Assembly: GCA_003551965.1 (NCBI GenBank)
Contig: PUOC01000058.1
Location: forward strand, 1 to 33,619
Source: Clostridiales bacterium
Lineage (GTDB): Bacteria; Bacillota; Limnochordia; Darwinibacteriales; B1SED10-159
Length of the DNA: 33,619 nucleotides
Reading direction: 5' to 3'
A model generated the notes under the pieces. The model was not told the DNA's origin, searched no databases, and saw only the letters and a program-made list of their open reading frames with translations. Shown piece by piece: positions 32,785-33,619 of this stretch (position 1 is its first letter; every line of letters begins with the position of its first letter). Position numbers and translations under genes: made by a program.

Positions 32785-32864
32785 TCTGACCTCCTCTCCC
32801 GTAGTTGGGCATTGACAAGCTTCTTGCAGCCGAAAATCAAATCCTCCACTTTCTTCTCATTTTT

Positions 32865-32893
32865 ATTATATATGTACGAAATCTCAAACTCAA
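32865..32893 (-). promoter_or_regulatory. Sigma-70-type promoter for the small ORF / lipoprotein unit
   Basis: On the minus strand TTGAGT (32893-32888), exactly 17 nt, then a perfect TATAAT (32870-32865), in the most AT-rich patch of the window. The predicted start of transcription, near 32858, leaves a leader of about 74 nt before the 58-codon ORF and about 310 nt before the lipoprotein. Confidence 0.7.
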
Positions 32894-33359
32894 CCGAATT
32901 TCAATTTTTTCTGTTATCTTGAGCCAGATGCAACGGGCGTCGGCCTAGTTCACATGGCACACTCTGCCTTGGCACTGCATGTGACGTCATGTGCAGAATC
33001 TTTCGCAGGCTCTCTCGGGAGTGTCGAAAAAACGGCCGTGGCAGCGTCATTCCAAGACTGGCGAAATGTCCTTAAAAGGGTTACGCCGGCCTAGCGCTAT
33101 CCGTATGGGCACGAGAAGGGGTACATCAACACCCTTCTAGATGACCAGGCTCGCCCACGCACACCGGTGTTTCGGGCTGCGGTGCGAGACATTGCGCGAA
33201 AAGCGTTGCCCCGGCTCGGCAGACCAGCTCGTTTCGCGGGCACAAACCCATGCAACCGGTCTCTAGTCCCGTTCGTGGCCATCAAAAACTGCCTGCCATA
33301 TGTTCGGTAGATGAGTCGTCGGCCGGAGGCTGTTCAGTGATGATACTGAATTAAGCTTT
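32894..33359. other. Intergenic stretch without visible genes
   Basis: About 470 nt. The open frames are short, lack ribosome sites and have no recognisable motifs. I see no RNA gene, repeat array or insertion-sequence end. Confidence 0.4.
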
Positions 33360-33619
33360 TCAAGACTGTTCCACTCTGACGCCAGCCCCAAGAACGATCT
33401 GTGGAGAAGTCTTAGGTGGTGATGCACGGATTGGCAAGCCTGCCATCACTATCGATGCACCCATGATGGCGACAACTCGTCCTGAACTCTCCACTTCAAA
33501 TGACTTGGGCGCAAAAGCAAAAGGCCCATGGCAGACTTTGCCTTTCTGCCAGGTGTCCGCCAAGCGGAATGCGTTACGTGGCGTCGATCTGGCTTCTAAG
33601 CCCACCATATTTCTCGCGG
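33360..33619 (-). CDS. Unrecognised open frame, partial at the window edge
   Basis: The minus-strand frame is open from the window end to TGA at 33360. An ATG at 33608 would give 82 residues, but no Shine-Dalgarno is seen, and the frame continues upstream off the window. It contains RLADTWQKGKVCHGPF, SSGRVVAIMGASIVMAGLPI and the end PQIVLGAGVRVEQS. There are no motifs I can name. It may be the C-terminus of a larger gene or a chance frame. Confidence 0.2.
   Translation of the reverse strand, partial: ARNMVGLEARSTPRNAFRLADTWQKGKVCHGPFAFAPKSFEVESSGRVVAIMGASIVMAGLPIRASPPKTSPQIVLGAGVRVEQS

Noticed and set aside
33001-33300. Possible insertion-sequence remnant near the right end
   Set aside because: No terminal inverted repeats, target duplication or transposase motifs (DDE) could be recognised in either strand.
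1-33619. CRISPR array or phage genes
   Set aside because: No regularly spaced repeats and no integrase, terminase or structural phage genes are visible.

Overview
The window (about 33.6 kb, GC-rich, tightly packed) looks like an accessory carbohydrate-catabolism region of an anaerobic bacterium. Nearly every start has a strong Shine-Dalgarno (AGGAGG-type). The mix of Opp/Dpp-type and MalFG-type importers, IclR regulator, SelA-like enzyme and many FAD oxidoreductases suggests a Firmicutes-related lineage. An OmpA-domain gene hints at a diderm member, with Limnochordia-like bacteria as one guess. That placement is inference from gene style, not from a marker gene.

Layout. (1) 1-8.0 kb, minus strand: an orphan family-5 solute-binding protein plus an FAD oxidoreductase, followed by a separate unit with a family-1 sugar-binding protein, two MalFG-type permeases, an SDR dehydrogenase and a SelA-like PLP enzyme that runs off the window. 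(2) 8.5-11.3 kb: a decaying island. A plus-strand DUF4892-DUF4892-OmpA gene is broken by a frameshift and an in-frame TGA, and a minus-strand HNH endonuclease gene is broken by an in-frame TAG. (3) 11.8-12.9 kb: a plus-strand Gfo/Idh/MocA oxidoreductase with a good terminator. (4) 28.0-13.0 kb, minus strand: one probable 12-gene, 15-kb operon. In transcription order it encodes a family-5 binding protein, two Dpp-type permeases, two Opp-type ATPases, a beta-propeller protein, two tandem FAD oxidoreductases, a sulfatase, a DHDPS/NAL-type aldolase and two more sialidase-like propellers. (5) 28.4-30.7 kb: an iclR regulator divergent from a uroporphyrinogen-decarboxylase-family methyltransferase gene. 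(6) 30.7-33.6 kb: mostly non-coding or degenerate DNA holding a Trp-rich 58-residue small ORF and a DNRLRE/CBM96-like lipoprotein behind a good promoter.

How it may work. A 22-bp element with 21/22 identity lies upstream of the 12-gene operon and inside the overlapping iclR/uroD-family promoters, in the same orientation relative to the catabolic genes. This suggests that IclR controls both units and itself. The sulfatase, the propellers, the aldolase and the FAD enzymes of the operon carry no visible signal peptide. The inferred scheme is import of an intact, probably sulfated or acidic oligosaccharide (or glycoconjugate) by the ABC transporter, followed by cytosolic desulfation, redox modification, cleavage and aldol cleavage. 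The substrate is not determined by the sequence.
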